From: Porphyra umbilicalis
Taxonomy: Eukaryota > Rhodophyta > Bangiophyceae > Bangiales > Bangiaceae
Direction of reading: 5' to 3'
Length of the DNA: 64,000 bases
Assembly (NCBI GenBank): GCA_002049455.2
Contig: KV918782.1
Location: 248,001 to 312,000 of the forward strand
The notes under the pieces: model-generated
What the model saw: only the letters and a program-made list of their open reading frames with translations
Database searches by the model: none
What the model was told of the DNA's origin: nothing
Translations under genes and position numbers: made by a program
In this document: positions 34,400 through 45,500 of the stretch, one piece after another
Layout of the letters: every line of letters starts with the position of its first letter
Position numbering within the stretch: the first letter of the stretch is position 1

Positions 34400-36877
34400 G
34401 CCCCCCGCCACGCGTGGCGCCACGCCATGGCGTGCGGGCGGGGCGGGGTGACGGCAACAGCGTCGAGGGGCGGGCGGGGGCGGGGGGGTCACCGCCCCGA
34501 CCTCGCCTGCGCGGTGTGGGGGGGGGGGACGAGGCCGGGCTCGCGTGCAAGACGCGGGGGCAGGGGCGCTTGGGCAGGGGCGGCGGGTGCACCCACCGCT
34601 GCCGCTCCTGTGCAAGAGCCCCGGCGGCGTGACAGCCGACGGCGCGACGGCGGCGCGGCCGTCGGCGGGTGGACGGGTTGCGGGGGTGGGGGCGGGGTGG
34701 GGGGCGCCCACGGCCGTCGTCACACCGACGGCTTGCGCTCCCGCCGTGCGGCCGTGGCGCCCCGCATCGTTGCCGTTGCTGCTCAACACAGCAGCAACGA
34801 TCCGCACGGGCATCCGCCGCTTTGGCCGGCCGCCCGCCGCGTCCGCGGCGGCCTGGGTGGAGCCCCTCGTCGGCGCTACGTTGGTGGCGGCCCCCCCTGG
34901 TGGACCACGACGACAGCGGGCGGCTCGTCTTGGCCCAGCCGCCGGCTCGTCTGCGTCTGCTTGACCGCCACCACGCCAGCGGCTGGGGGTGGTCGGCTGC
35001 GCCAGTCGGCCGAGCGGGGAGGCGACGCGCGGCCGGCACCATGGCCATGATGGCGAGGGCGGAGCACGGCACGATTGGCGGGCTGCGTGCGCCCCCCACC
35101 CGCTTCCCACAGCGAGCTCGTGGTGGTCTCGGGGCCTGAGGATAAAACAAGACGAGGCGGCAAAGCCGCGACTCGTGCACAAAAAGACGCTGGCGAGCGC
35201 GCACGGCCTTCCACCGCATCCGCTGCCGGTCGCGCGCGCCCCGCGCAAACGCATCAGCCGCGTGCCTCGGCGGCCGCTCGTCTGTCTCGGCTGCGCGGCG
35301 GGGGGGGAGCGTGCTTGTCAGCCCCAGGGGTGGACACCCCGCGTGTCAACAGCCCCAACCCACAGCCGCCGAGGCGGTGCGGGGCCGTCAGGGCCACGGC
35401 AGTGGCGGCGGGATTTGCCGCCCCCGCCCGTCATCCGTCTGCTGTGGTGTGTGCCGCCACGCCGGGCGCGCCGCAACCGCCTCACCAATGATGGGGGCCC
35501 CACGAGGCGCGGCGCGACGTTGGCGGCGATCTGGGAGCCCATTGGCAGTTGCGCCACTGCGGAGGATGCTACGCTCCCGCCCAGACACGCGGCCGCTGGG
35601 GGGGGGGGGGAGGCGCGGGAGGCGGCGCCGCGGGCGCCTGTGGTTTTTCCCCATGGATCCCATGGGGGGCCCGCCGACACTAGCCCAGCCCGGCGGGAAT
35701 CGCACGGTGGCGCGCCGCACCCAGGTGCTGGAACGCGCGGCGCAACGTTGGGGCGGCCCGCCCCGTCGGCAGGTGGGCGTTGCACGTGCGGACGCCTTCT
35801 TGTCTGTCAGCCGCCCCGTCTGCACAGCGCCTACGTTGCACCGCACGCCCTGCGCTGTTGCCGTCTTGGGCGCTGGGCCCCACCGCCCGGCGCGCCAAGA
35901 CGAGAAGCCATTGCGGGCGGTTGGGTGGCCCAGTTGGGCGCGGTGGGCCCCCCACGCGGCCGCGACGGCGGGGGGACCGCCGCGCCGGCCGCGCGTATGG
36001 GACTTCTGTCGGACGCCCTCGACGGACGGTGGCTGTCAATCCCGACGCGCTGCCAACAGTGGCCAACAGTCGCCGCGCCGCCGCTCCACGCCCGCCCCGC
36101 GGGTCGCCTCGGGGGCCCCTCTGCGCCCCTGTGGCGTCGCGCTCCGCCGAGTGGATGACGTCTCAATGGGCTCGGCGGCCTCGGGGGTCCCTCCATCCTT
36201 GCAAAGCGCCGCCCCCCACCCACATCCCATCTGGGTGCCGTGCGTGTGGGGGTGCCTGCGGGCCCGCCCATTGTGTGGGGAGGGGGGATGGGCGCGCTAG
36301 CCGCCCACTTGTCGGCCGCACCACCGGGGTCGCCCGCCGGGTGTGGCTGCGAAGCAGCCTCTGCCAGGAGCCCCGCGCACGCGCACGGCGCCACGCGGGC
36401 GCCGCGCGGGGCCGCGCGCTCACCCCCCCTTGCAGCGCGTGTTTGGACCGCACGGGGAGCCCCGCCCGGGGGCGGCGCGCCCAGCCGCACAGGCTGGAAG
36501 CCGCCGGGGGCTGCCAGTGCTGACGCCCCCCCGCCCGGGGGGCGTCGGATTGGGGGTTCCCCGCCGCCGCCGCCGCCGCCGCCGCCGCGTCAACCGCCCT
36601 CCCCCCCCCCTGGCGGCCATGCACACCGCCTCGCGGGCCTTTGTATTGGCATCGTCAAGCGCGCCCGCCATTGTCAGGCCGTATTGACGTACTGTATCGC
36701 CCCGCGGGACAGACGGGCGGCGCCGCCCGGTCGGCGCTCGCACGGCCCTTTCAACGCCGACGGCCTTGCGTGGTGCGCCCGCCGCGGGTGGGCGTCGATC
36801 AACGCGCCGCCGCGCGTCCGCGTTTGCCGCGTCGCTGTTGGTGCGGCTTTGGTGGCACACACCGGCGCGGGGCGAGC
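34400..36877. other. GC-rich intergenic region, no gene supported
   Basis: Long frames are open on both strands, but all are low-complexity and mutually overlapping. No motif could be recognised. The 3' part is upstream of the lipase gene. Confidence 0.45.
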
Positions 36878-39768
36878 ATGGCCGACCGCCCACGAGATCC
36901 GTCGTGGCGGCCGTCGCCGCCACTACCGACGCCGCCCTCCCCGTCGGCGGCCATGGCCGACGCGTCGGCGGGCCCGTCGTTGGGGGAGCCCCCCCCCTCC
37001 CCCCTCCCCCCCTCCCCGTCGCTCGGCGCGTCCTCCCCCCTGCCCCTCATCTCCTCCATTCCGTGCGCGCCCGAGCTGCAGCCGTCCCCTGGCGACGAGG
37101 ACCGCCCCGTGGCGCCGTGGTTCACCCGCGCCCTCACCCGCTCGGGCCGCCTCCTCACGTCGCTCGGCCGCTCGAGTGGCGCCCCCGCGGGCGGGGACGA
37201 GCTCTACTCGCAGGGCAGCAGCTTGAGCGACAGCGACGGGACTGCCGGCTCGACGACGAGCCGGTGGGCGGCGCACTCGGCCGCGTCGTTGGACGGCGGC
37301 GGCGGCGGTGGCGGGCACCCCGTGCCGTTTGCGGCCGCGCCGCCGCTCGTCAAACTCGACGTCATCCGCGCCGGCCAAATCCGCACCCTCCTCCGCTTCA
37401 TCTGGGCGGGCATTGCCGTCAGCGTGGTGTTGTGCGTGGCCGTCCTCGTCGCCGCCAGCCGGGGGTTCATCGACACGGCGTTTGGGCCCGACGGCAAGCC
37501 GCCGGTGCCCCTCTCGTGGACGCCCGAGTTGCTCCAGTGGCAAAACTTGTTGTGGATCGTCATCCTCTCCATCTCGTGCGCGTGGACGACGACGCTCATG
37601 GTTTTGTTTGGCGTCCGCATCGCGCGGCTGCCGTCGGGCCGCCGCACCCCCGAGCAGGTGTGGGTGTTTACGCTCCTGTTCTGTACCGCCGTTGCGTTTT
37701 GCCCGCCCTTCCTCACCCGCCTGGTGCTCGAGCGGCTGCACAACGGGCCCGAAGACGTGGTGCTCCTCTACGCCATGAACGGCACGATTGGGGAGTTGAT
37801 TGCGGGCGCCTACACGTGCTGCCACCTCTTTTACCTGTGGAGCTGCTGCGTGCAGTACCGGCGGCAGGCCACCCCCGTCACCGCTGCCGTGCGGGCCGGG
37901 GTGCTCGCCGTCCTGTGGGGCGTCAAGGTGTTCCTCGCGCTGCGCGTGCGGCTCGTCATGACCCACTTGCCGCTCGTCTCGGCGGTGCTCGCGTCCATGG
38001 TGTACATCAAGGCCGACGTCGAGGCGGTGCCGGTCGCGCACGCCGTGCTGCTTGCGACCATGACGGCGATCGAGGCGGTGCTCGTGTGGGTGATTGCGTC
38101 GGACTTTGTGGCCACCCACCGGTACCTCGCCGCCCAAGACCCAATGGCGTTCCGCACCAAGCGCGTCGGCTTTCGCTTCTTTGTCTTCCACAACGTGCTG
38201 CACCGGATTAGCTACTTGGGGCTGTACGTGGCGTTTTTTGTCGGCTTGTCCCTCCAGCCGGCGCTCAAGTGCTTGGTCGACGAGGGCGAGACGGGCGCGT
38301 ATGATCGGGACCAGAGTTATCTCTTCCTGTCTGTCGTCGCGTACGTGTCGGTCGAGGCGTTTGTCAACCTGCCGGCAGACAGCGTCGGCATCCGGGGGTG
38401 GTGGACGGGGGGCCGCCACGGCTGCGACGCGGCGGCGTGCACCATGCGGGCGCACCCGACGGACAAGGGCGGGGCGGTGGCGGTCAACATGGAGTCCGAC
38501 GTGACCGACAGCTTCTCCGAGGGGACCCGCGACAGCGTCGACTCTGGGACGCCGTCCGAGGGGCAGTCCGACTCGTCTCGGCAACGGGATGAGAAGCCCG
38601 GCGGCAAGTCTCCGCCGACCACCTGCACGTGCGCGCCTGCTGCCTTCTCCTATGCGGAGCGGGAGCCGGCGGGCCGCCACGCCATCGCGGCGCTGCACCC
38701 CCGCACGTTTGTGATGGAGCGGCAGGTGACGCTCTTCAACTATGCGTGGCTGGCCTACTCCCACGGCCACAACTCGCACCCCTTTGACGTGGACGCGCAG
38801 CTGGCAGCCGACGGCTTTGCGGTGCTCGACGAGGTGACGTCCAATGAGACGGACACGATGGCGCTGGTGGTCGCGTCGGCCGACCGCGTCGTCGTTACCT
38901 TTCGTGGCACGACCACGGCGCTCAACGTCAAGACCAACTTGGCGGTCGTCCAAGTCTCTGCCGCCTCCCTCTTCCCCTCCCTCGCGTTTGGGAGCGGCAG
39001 CGGGGAGGCGCTCCCCCCTTCTCCCAGCACGCACGCCCAGATGATGGCCGCCGCGTCCATGTCCCCGACGCTCCGCAGCGGGCGGCTCTTCCCCGTCGAG
39101 ACCCCCCGCCGGGGCTCCTTCTCCGCCTTGTCCGGGTTGCCCCGCGGCCGCGCGCGCCTCCACACGGGCTTTGCCAACGCCTACGCGTCGGTGCGGCAGC
39201 GGCTGCTGTCGACATTGCACACGCACCTCATCGCGCACCCGCACAAGGACGTGTTTTTTACGGGCCACTCCCTCGGGGGGGCGCTCGCCACGCTTGCGGC
39301 GTACGACCTGCGCACGTCCCCATTCCCAGACAATGGGCCGCTCCTCCCTCGCGGGCGGGTGGCGGTGGCGACGTTTGGAGCGCCCAAGGCTGGCAACGCC
39401 GCGTGGACCGCTGCGTACGACGCGGCGGTGCCACACCACTGGCGGGTGGCCGTCGCCGGGGACATTGTGTGTGGCTTGCCACACGGCCTCGGCTTGTGCC
39501 ACGTCGGCCAGCAGGCGCTGCTGACGAGCAGCGGGCAGCTGGTGCTCGACCCGAGTTCCTTGGAAGCCCACCTGGGGGGGGGGGGGGGGCCGCCCCATCC
39601 TGGGTCCGCCACCGGAAACGCGCCTACGCGGCGGCGCTGCGGCGGTGGTGCGGCCGCCCGGGGGGCGGGGGGTACGCCCCGCCGCTGTGGCCATGGCGGG
39701 AGGGCCGGCGAGGGCGGTCCGAGGGGGCCGTATTACCCACCGCCCTCGTGCGGAGTGGGGGCACGTGA
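36878..39768 (+). CDS. Multi-pass membrane protein with C-terminal class-3 lipase domain
   Basis: A predicted triacylglycerol/phospholipid lipase of the alpha/beta-hydrolase fold tethered by a multi-helix N-terminal half. From ATG 36878 (MADRPRDPSW; ATG 36953 is also well placed), a disordered tail of about 150 residues is followed by eight or nine hydrophobic helices (residues about 165-500). Then come an acidic/Ser linker and the lipase domain. VVTFRGTT (about 671) gives the oxyanion loop. GHSLGG has the nucleophile Ser near 798. GDIVCG supplies Asp near 862 and LCHVG His near 875, completing a plausible triad. The frame changes at the G run at 39573-39589. The continuing frame reads WVRHRKRAYAAALRRWC...PLWPW to TGA 39768, a better C-terminus than the uninterrupted frame. 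It probably acts at an internal membrane or the plasma membrane. Confidence 0.88.
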
Positions 39769-40047
39769 CGTCAAGGCGTGGGCGGCAACACGCAACCAAG
39801 ACGGCGGGGGGCGACGCTTGTCCGGCGCGAATTGTGTATTCGGCACAGTGCCTCGTAAACCGGGCGCGTGTATCTGCTGTCGTGTGACTTTCATGGGAAG
39901 CCCACACGAGCTTCACTGCCCGCGACTATCGTGGACAGCAAAAGGTCGTCGATAGCTAAATGAGATGTCTGCGTGTGTCCTGTGCTGCGCCTCCGTCCTG
40001 GGGTAGGCGACGTTCACCGCTGCATGTGGTTACTCGCGCCGAGGGCT
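39769..40047. other. Short intergenic segment, no gene seen
   Basis: Between the lipase stop and a small transposable element. Contains GC-rich DNA and no supported ORF. Confidence 0.5.
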
Positions 40048-40778
40048 GCGCAGTGGGGCTTAGACCGTGTACCTTACAGATCTGCGAATCCTCTGCAATG
40101 GCGTGTGGCAGACTGCTTGCAGGTCTGGAAAAGTGGCCGCGTGAGCCACGAGCAGCATGATTTCCTGCAGCAGAGATCTGCGGAGCAGCTCATTGTCGTG
40201 CATTTATGCAAAAAAAACGGAGGACCGGTGCTTTTCTTTCATGGAAAGCACCGTGACGGTGCGAGGATCTTGTGCCAAAAAGTTCCAGCGTGATCCCCAG
40301 TTTTTTTCTGCCCACGATAAGCCTTAATTGTTTTTGACCTGCAGGAAATCTGCTGGTAAAATGTTGCAGGTCGCTGCCGGACCCCTGTTGCAGCGCACAT
40401 TTTCTGTGCCGGGTCTGTGGAAACCTGCAACTGGGCTGCACTTGCAGCGCATGTCTTCAGCATCAAGTCTGCTGCAGAATGACGATAACGGCTTCCTATT
40501 GGTGGAAGCGAGATAACTCCGCGCCTGCTAGGAGTTATACTAGCGTACAGCAGAAGAACAGCACGAGCTGAGCATCGTCTCAGCATTTGGATGTTGCAGA
40601 CAAGCAGCGAAAGAGCAGAAAACATGCGTGCCGATCTGCCAGATATCTGTTGAGCCAGCAGGCTGCCAGCACAAAATGGCCCGACCTGCAGCCATTTGGC
40701 AGACTGTGGAGATCCTGCAACAGCCTGCAACACGGAATCAGCAGATCCGTAAGGTACACGGTCTAAGCCCCACTGCGC
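40048..40778. mobile_element. Non-autonomous DNA transposon, about 38-bp terminal inverted repeats
   Basis: 40048-40085 and 40741-40778 are inverted repeats (GCGCAGTGGGGCTTAGACCG outward, one mismatch seen). The 731-bp interior is full of CTGCAG/CAGATC-like motifs repeated in both orientations and has no conserved ORF. I could not identify a target duplication, so the superfamily is open. Confidence 0.75.
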
Positions 40779-40840
40779 TGTCACACTTCCCGATATCCAA
40801 ACGCTTTGAGGGCCTCGTCAATTCCCTGGCCTTTAGGACA

Positions 40841-41190
40841 GGGTGCTCTCAAAGTGTAGTGATGCACACATATACTTAGATCAAGGGACTTGCTCTCCGT
40901 TTCAGAGGTGGCAGCCTGCATTCGTGTCCTCAGGGATCTGAGGGCGTGTCAGTGTTGGAAGGGTCGCGATGACGCTAAACACGAATGGAGTTACGTGGCT
41001 GAGAAGGACTGTCCTGCTACAGGGGTCACTGGGCCCGGACTGCGCCTGCCTCGTGCCCCCTCTACCGCCCCGAGTTGCGCGCGGTGGACGCGCGCAGCGA
41101 CTTCCGGGGCTTGACGCGCCCACGATGACCCGCGGGTGATCGTGCCTGCGCGCCGTCTTCTGTTGCGGCGGCGCGTCGGCGGTTGCTGAC
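40841..41190 (+). repeat. Dispersed 525-bp repeat, left part (split by DIRS-like element)
   Basis: Matches 16052-16406. The match stops at GTTGCTGAC, exactly where the DIRS-like element begins, and resumes at 46687. Confidence 0.85.
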
Positions 41191-41384
41191 GTAACTTCGC
41201 ACACACAAAGGGGATGCCATAGACGAGTATTGTATTGGATTACAGCGGAAAGAGTGACGACCCCGAGTGGATCGCCAATCTGTCCGCCGAAGACAAAGTC
41301 AAAGGGAGGTTGACCATTGCACCCCGTGTGCGTTGTGGCAGGCACGAGGTGCCGACAGGAGCCAGCGGCTGGGAAGGTGGGTGG

Positions 41385-41569
41385 GCCGCGCGAGGGAGGT
41401 TGACCGTTGGCGGCGCTGAGCAGCCCCGCCGTCGGCGGCGGCCTCCCTCATGACAGCGGGCCCGATCCGGCGCTTCCACCGGAAGTCACCAGATCCCCAA
41501 CCTATCCGGTCCTACAATCTGGCCCGCTCCCCTCACTAATCGCTTCGTTACACACAACATATGCAAACA
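41385..41569 (-). repeat. Split direct repeat A2 of the DIRS-like element
   Basis: 185 bp, the same as A1 at 46502-46686. It contains GGGAGGTTGACCGTTGGCGG and ends ATATGCAAACA. Confidence 0.9.
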
Positions 41570-41597
41570 TAACTTCGCACACACAAAGGGGATGCCA
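41570..41597 (-). repeat. Split direct repeat B1 of the DIRS-like element
   Basis: 28 bp, TAACTTCGCACACACAAAGG and 8 more bases. It recurs as B2 at 41192-41219, at the element's outer 3' end. Confidence 0.9.
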
Positions 41598-41638
41598 CCA
41601 GATGGAGAACGGCCGCGACGGCCAAGACGCGCGCGCGG

Positions 41639-42592
41639 CTACGGGACGTAGCGGCCGCACAGCCTCCAGGCCTCGGTTGAGCGTGGCGCCAAGAGGTCAA
41701 TGTAGTGCGCCAACGCCGTGCGCGGGTCATTGCCGTTGTGCCCCAGCATCTGCGCGACGGCCGGCGGCGAGAGGCCGCAAAGGTGGAGGGCCGTGGCCCC
41801 CCCGCCGCGGGTAGAATAGCTGCACCACTTCACGCCCGGCGGGGGGGAAAGGTCGAGCCGCCGGAGTGCGGCGAGCAGCCAAGCCGTAACGTCATCGGCA
41901 GTCGGCGGCCGGGTGGCGCCCGGCGTTGCAAACAACAGGCGAGAAGGGGGCGCGCGCCGCGCGTCCAGGTCCGCGAGCAAGCGACGCAAGACCAAGAGAG
42001 GTAGGTCGGGGAGGGCGTCGCGGGAAGGGGGCACGTCAAAAACTAGCCGGGACAGACGCGTGCGCCGCTCGGCGCCCTTGTACAGGCGCACCTGCACATG
42101 AAGACCGCCAGCGGCGGTGACAGTGACGTCACCGCGCTCCAAACCAAGAACCTCCGCCGTGCGGCGGGCAACGAGGAAGCCCGCCACGAGGGCCGCCCAC
42201 CGCACGCGCCAGCCAAAGTCAGGTTCGCCGTAGGCCAGCTCCACGATGCGCCACATGACGGGTGCGGACAACGGCCGCCGCGCGAGCGGCAGGGCGCCGA
42301 CGGAGCCGACGTGCAGGCGAGCAAATCCGACCCGGGCGGAGTGGATGAGCCGGCCGACGGCGGGACGGGGGAGGCCGACGTCGACATGCCAGGTGTTGAT
42401 CGGGGAGAGGTAGTTTTGCAGACTAGCCGGGGAGATGCGGCCACCGCGGAGGAGGGTGCCCAGGTAGCAGACGACGGTGGCGGGCGCGGCAGGGAGCGCG
42501 GAGCAGCCCTGGGCGGCACAGTAGGCGGCAAACCGGCGCCAGTGGCGGTGGTAGCCGGCGGCCGTCGAGTCGGCACGCGCGTTGGTCAGCAT
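41639..42592 (-). CDS. Tyrosine recombinase (integrase) of the DIRS-like element
   Basis: Catalyses integration of the element's circular DNA by cut-and-join through a tyrosine. ATG 42592 (MLTNARADSTAAGY) overlaps the end of the upstream pol frame in ATGCTGA, so translation may reinitiate there. An alternative GTG upstream lies inside pol. The N-terminal core-binding region (YHRHWRRFAAYCAAQG, YLSPINTWHVDVG) is followed by the catalytic domain. This has the first Arg in FLVARRTAEVLGL, YSTRGGGATAL as the HxxR-like box with Tyr in place of His, LGHNG as the downstream His, and AHYID with the nucleophilic Tyr. About 317 aa, uninterrupted. Confidence 0.85.
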   Translation of the reverse strand: MLTNARADSTAAGYHRHWRRFAAYCAAQGCSALPAAPATVVCYLGTLLRGGRISPASLQNYLSPINTWHVDVGLPRPAVGRLIHSARVGFARLHVGSVGALPLARRPLSAPVMWRIVELAYGEPDFGWRVRWAALVAGFLVARRTAEVLGLERGDVTVTAAGGLHVQVRLYKGAERRTRLSRLVFDVPPSRDALPDLPLLVLRRLLADLDARRAPPSRLLFATPGATRPPTADDVTAWLLAALRRLDLSPPPGVKWCSYSTRGGGATALHLCGLSPPAVAQMLGHNGNDPRTALAHYIDLLAPRSTEAWRLCGRYVP

Positions 42593-45500
42593 CTGGGCCG
42601 CCTCGTCGGCGCCGTCCAACCCGTCAAATCCGTCCACGGCCGCGGCGTGGGCGTGGGCGCGCCACTCCAACGCGGCCACGGACGACCGCCCGCGCGGTAC
42701 AACAGGGCGACCGTCCGCCAGAGTGGCGGGTGCGCGGGCAAAGTCGAGCCGCCGCGCGTGTAAAGCGCGGCGGAGGCGGGGAGGAAGACCGCCATGTTGG
42801 CCCGGTGGAGGGTCTCCGCCCACCATACTTGGGCGGGCCACGCCGGCAAAACCACGACCGCGGAGGCCCGATCCCGCACGATCTTGCGGATGACGAGCGC
42901 CGCCTGGGAGAAGGGGGGGCTCACGTAGTTGATGATGGGCCCCCCCAGTCTTGCGCCCAACCGTCGACGGCGGCCAAGCGGGGGTGGTGCACCAGCGAGT
43001 TGAAAACAGGCAGCATCGAGGTCGACGCCGTCGCGAACCGGTCCACGCCGCAAGGCCCCCACGCGGCGTTGAGGGTCTGGAAGACCGACCGGTTGAGGCG
43101 CCAATCCGTCGAATCCTGGTCCCGCGAAAGTTTGTCCGCCCAAATATTCTCCGCCGTGGGGAGCCAGGACGCCTCCAGCCGGCACCTCAGGCGGCGCAAA
43201 AGGGCCACGAGCGGACGGAGCTCGGCCATCAGTGCCGGGCTCCGAGAGGACATGGCGTTGAGCACCGCCACGACCACCATGTTGTCGCATCGGACCCGAA
43301 TCAGCCCCCCCCGCGCGACCGCCGCCGGGAAGGACTCGACGGCCAGGCGGACCGCCACGAGTTCTTTGAGGTTGATCGGGTCGAGCGCGCGCTCCGGGCC
43401 AAAGAGGCCACGGGCAGGCAGGCGGCGGTCGCAAACGGCGCCCCACCCCGTCAGGGACGCGTCCGTCGTCAACTCCACGGTGACTGTCTCCTGCCAGAGG
43501 AGGCGACCGATGCGCCCCGGCATCGTCAGCGTTGACCACCAGTGCAAATCTGCGCGGCTGCCTTCGGTCAGCCGGGAGTCGGAGCCCGAAGCCGCCCCCG
43601 ACGTGGTGTCGTACAGGCGGCGGAGACGGAAGCGCGCCATCGGGACGGCTAGGGCCGTCGACATTGCGAGGCCACAAAACCGCTGCAAACGGCGATTGCC
43701 GACCCAGCGGCGACGAGACGCCGACTCGGCGAGAAGCGCGCGCGCCGAGAGAAGAACCTTGGTCAAGCGCGTCGGCGGGAGAAGGAGCGTCCGCGCCGAG
43801 GTGTCGATGAGGTAGCCCAAGGCCGCCAGCCGCCGGGTCCCCGTCACGGCGCCCTTCGTGGGGTGGACCGCAAGACCCAAGCGGGAGAAAATCGCCAACG
43901 CGTCGCACCGACCCGCCGTCGCCGACGCCGCGGAGGTCGGCGACTCCCCCGGCGGGCGGCACAAAAAGTCGTCCATGTAGCCAATCAAACAGAAGCCGAG
44001 GTGACGCAACCGCTGTAGGATCGGGCGGCAAAGCTTGGTCCACGCCCAGGGAGCCAGCTTGAGCCCAAAGGGCAACGTGAGAGGCTCGTATAAGCGCTGC
44101 CCCACCCGGAAGACGAGGCGGGGACGGTCGTGTGGTTGGAGGGAGAGGTGGTGAAAGGCGTCTTTCACGTCCCAGCTGACCATGCAGTCGTCGGGGTGCA
44201 GCTGGGACAGGAATAACGCTAGGCTCTCGTACGCAAACGGCTTGTCGTGCAGAAAACTGTTGGCGTATTTGAGGTCGATCACCAGGCGGGGCTTGCGGTG
44301 TCGGTCCGCCACAAAGGCCGGACTCGCCCACGGAGCAGTCGCGGCCTCCCGACGAGACAGCCTCCGAGCAAACCCCGCCGCACACCAGCGCTGGGCCTCC
44401 TGCACGGCCCAGGTCTGCCACACGTCGGTCAATGGGTATGGCGCGGCGCGGTGCCGCGGGGGCGCCGACCGCCACGGCAACGGCACGCCGTCGCGGATCG
44501 CCCGGAGCACCCAGGGCGGCGCCCCCATCTTGATCCACTCGGGGAGTGCCGCCCGCAGGCGGGCGTGAAGAGCCGGCGTACCCGCCAGATGGCTCAGCTG
44601 GGCAGGTGGCGGGTGAGGCATTTCCGGATGGCGGGAAGCTACCAGGGGCGGGGCACGACGCACTGGGCCAGGACGGCGAGCCGCCGCCCGGAAGACACCG
44701 GCCGACCGAGTGGCAGCCGGACGGGCGGCGAGAGGTTGCGGGCCAGGTGCCGTGGGGGAGGCAGACCTGGATCCGCTGGAAACCGGCGGAGGGTCCCCAT
44801 ATGACCGGATGGGGGCGGCAGGCGGCGGCGTCCGGTCGGGCACCGCCAGCCCAAAATCCGCGTTAGCGACCGCGGCCGCGTCCGCGGCCACGATCGCTCC
44901 CGTGGTCGGGGTCACCCCCGCCGTCGTCCCGGTAGCGCTTGCCCCGCCGCCCCCGAGGGTAGCCATGGCCGCGCCCTCGGCCCGAGTCGGAAGCAGGCCC
45001 GTCGCCGCTCCCCCCGCGGGAGGCCCGGTTGGCCCGGTTGGCCTCGTCGCGGGCGATCGTTGTCGCTTGCGCGATGGCGGCCGCCTGGTGGTACTGGGCG
45101 GTGGCCACCCCACCCATCCCCGTGTCGGGGGGGAGAGGATGGCCCGGGCGAGGTCGAGGGCGAATTGGGGGCGTTGCCGCATGAGGGCGAGCACCTCAAA
45201 TCGGGTGGTAGCGAACACCCAGGATTGGAACACACAGGTTCGCAGGCCCGCAACGGCGGAGGCGGCATCGGCCGGGACCAGGCGCTGCTCGCGGATGGCG
45301 GTTTCGAGCTCGACCAGCCCGTTGTTGGCGTTCCCCAGCCACGCTGCCAGCTGGTAGAGGATGACGGCCTCCTGGGCGTTGCGGGCACCGCCGCCGTTCG
45401 TGTTTTCCGAGCCGACAAAGTGGTCGGAAAAGTTGGTGGTCGTGGGACGGAAGGGGGAGGGGTAGTACCCGTAAGATCCGCTGAGGTTGGGGGCGGGGGC

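Noticed and set aside
32960..35050. 696-aa plus-strand ORF overlapping the F-box/LysM gene
   Set aside because: An out-of-frame translation of G/C-rich coding DNA and intergenic G tracts. The F-box, LysM and C-terminal motifs lie in the other two frames.
35318..36490. Overlapping long ORFs upstream of the lipase
   Set aside because: Several frames on both strands are open at once, with no motif, start context or splice site to favour one.
36923..39916. 997-aa minus-strand ORF opposite the lipase gene
   Set aside because: It is a stop-poor shadow of the lipase coding sequence. It is Arg/His/Gly-rich with no domains, whereas the plus frame has a complete lipase domain.
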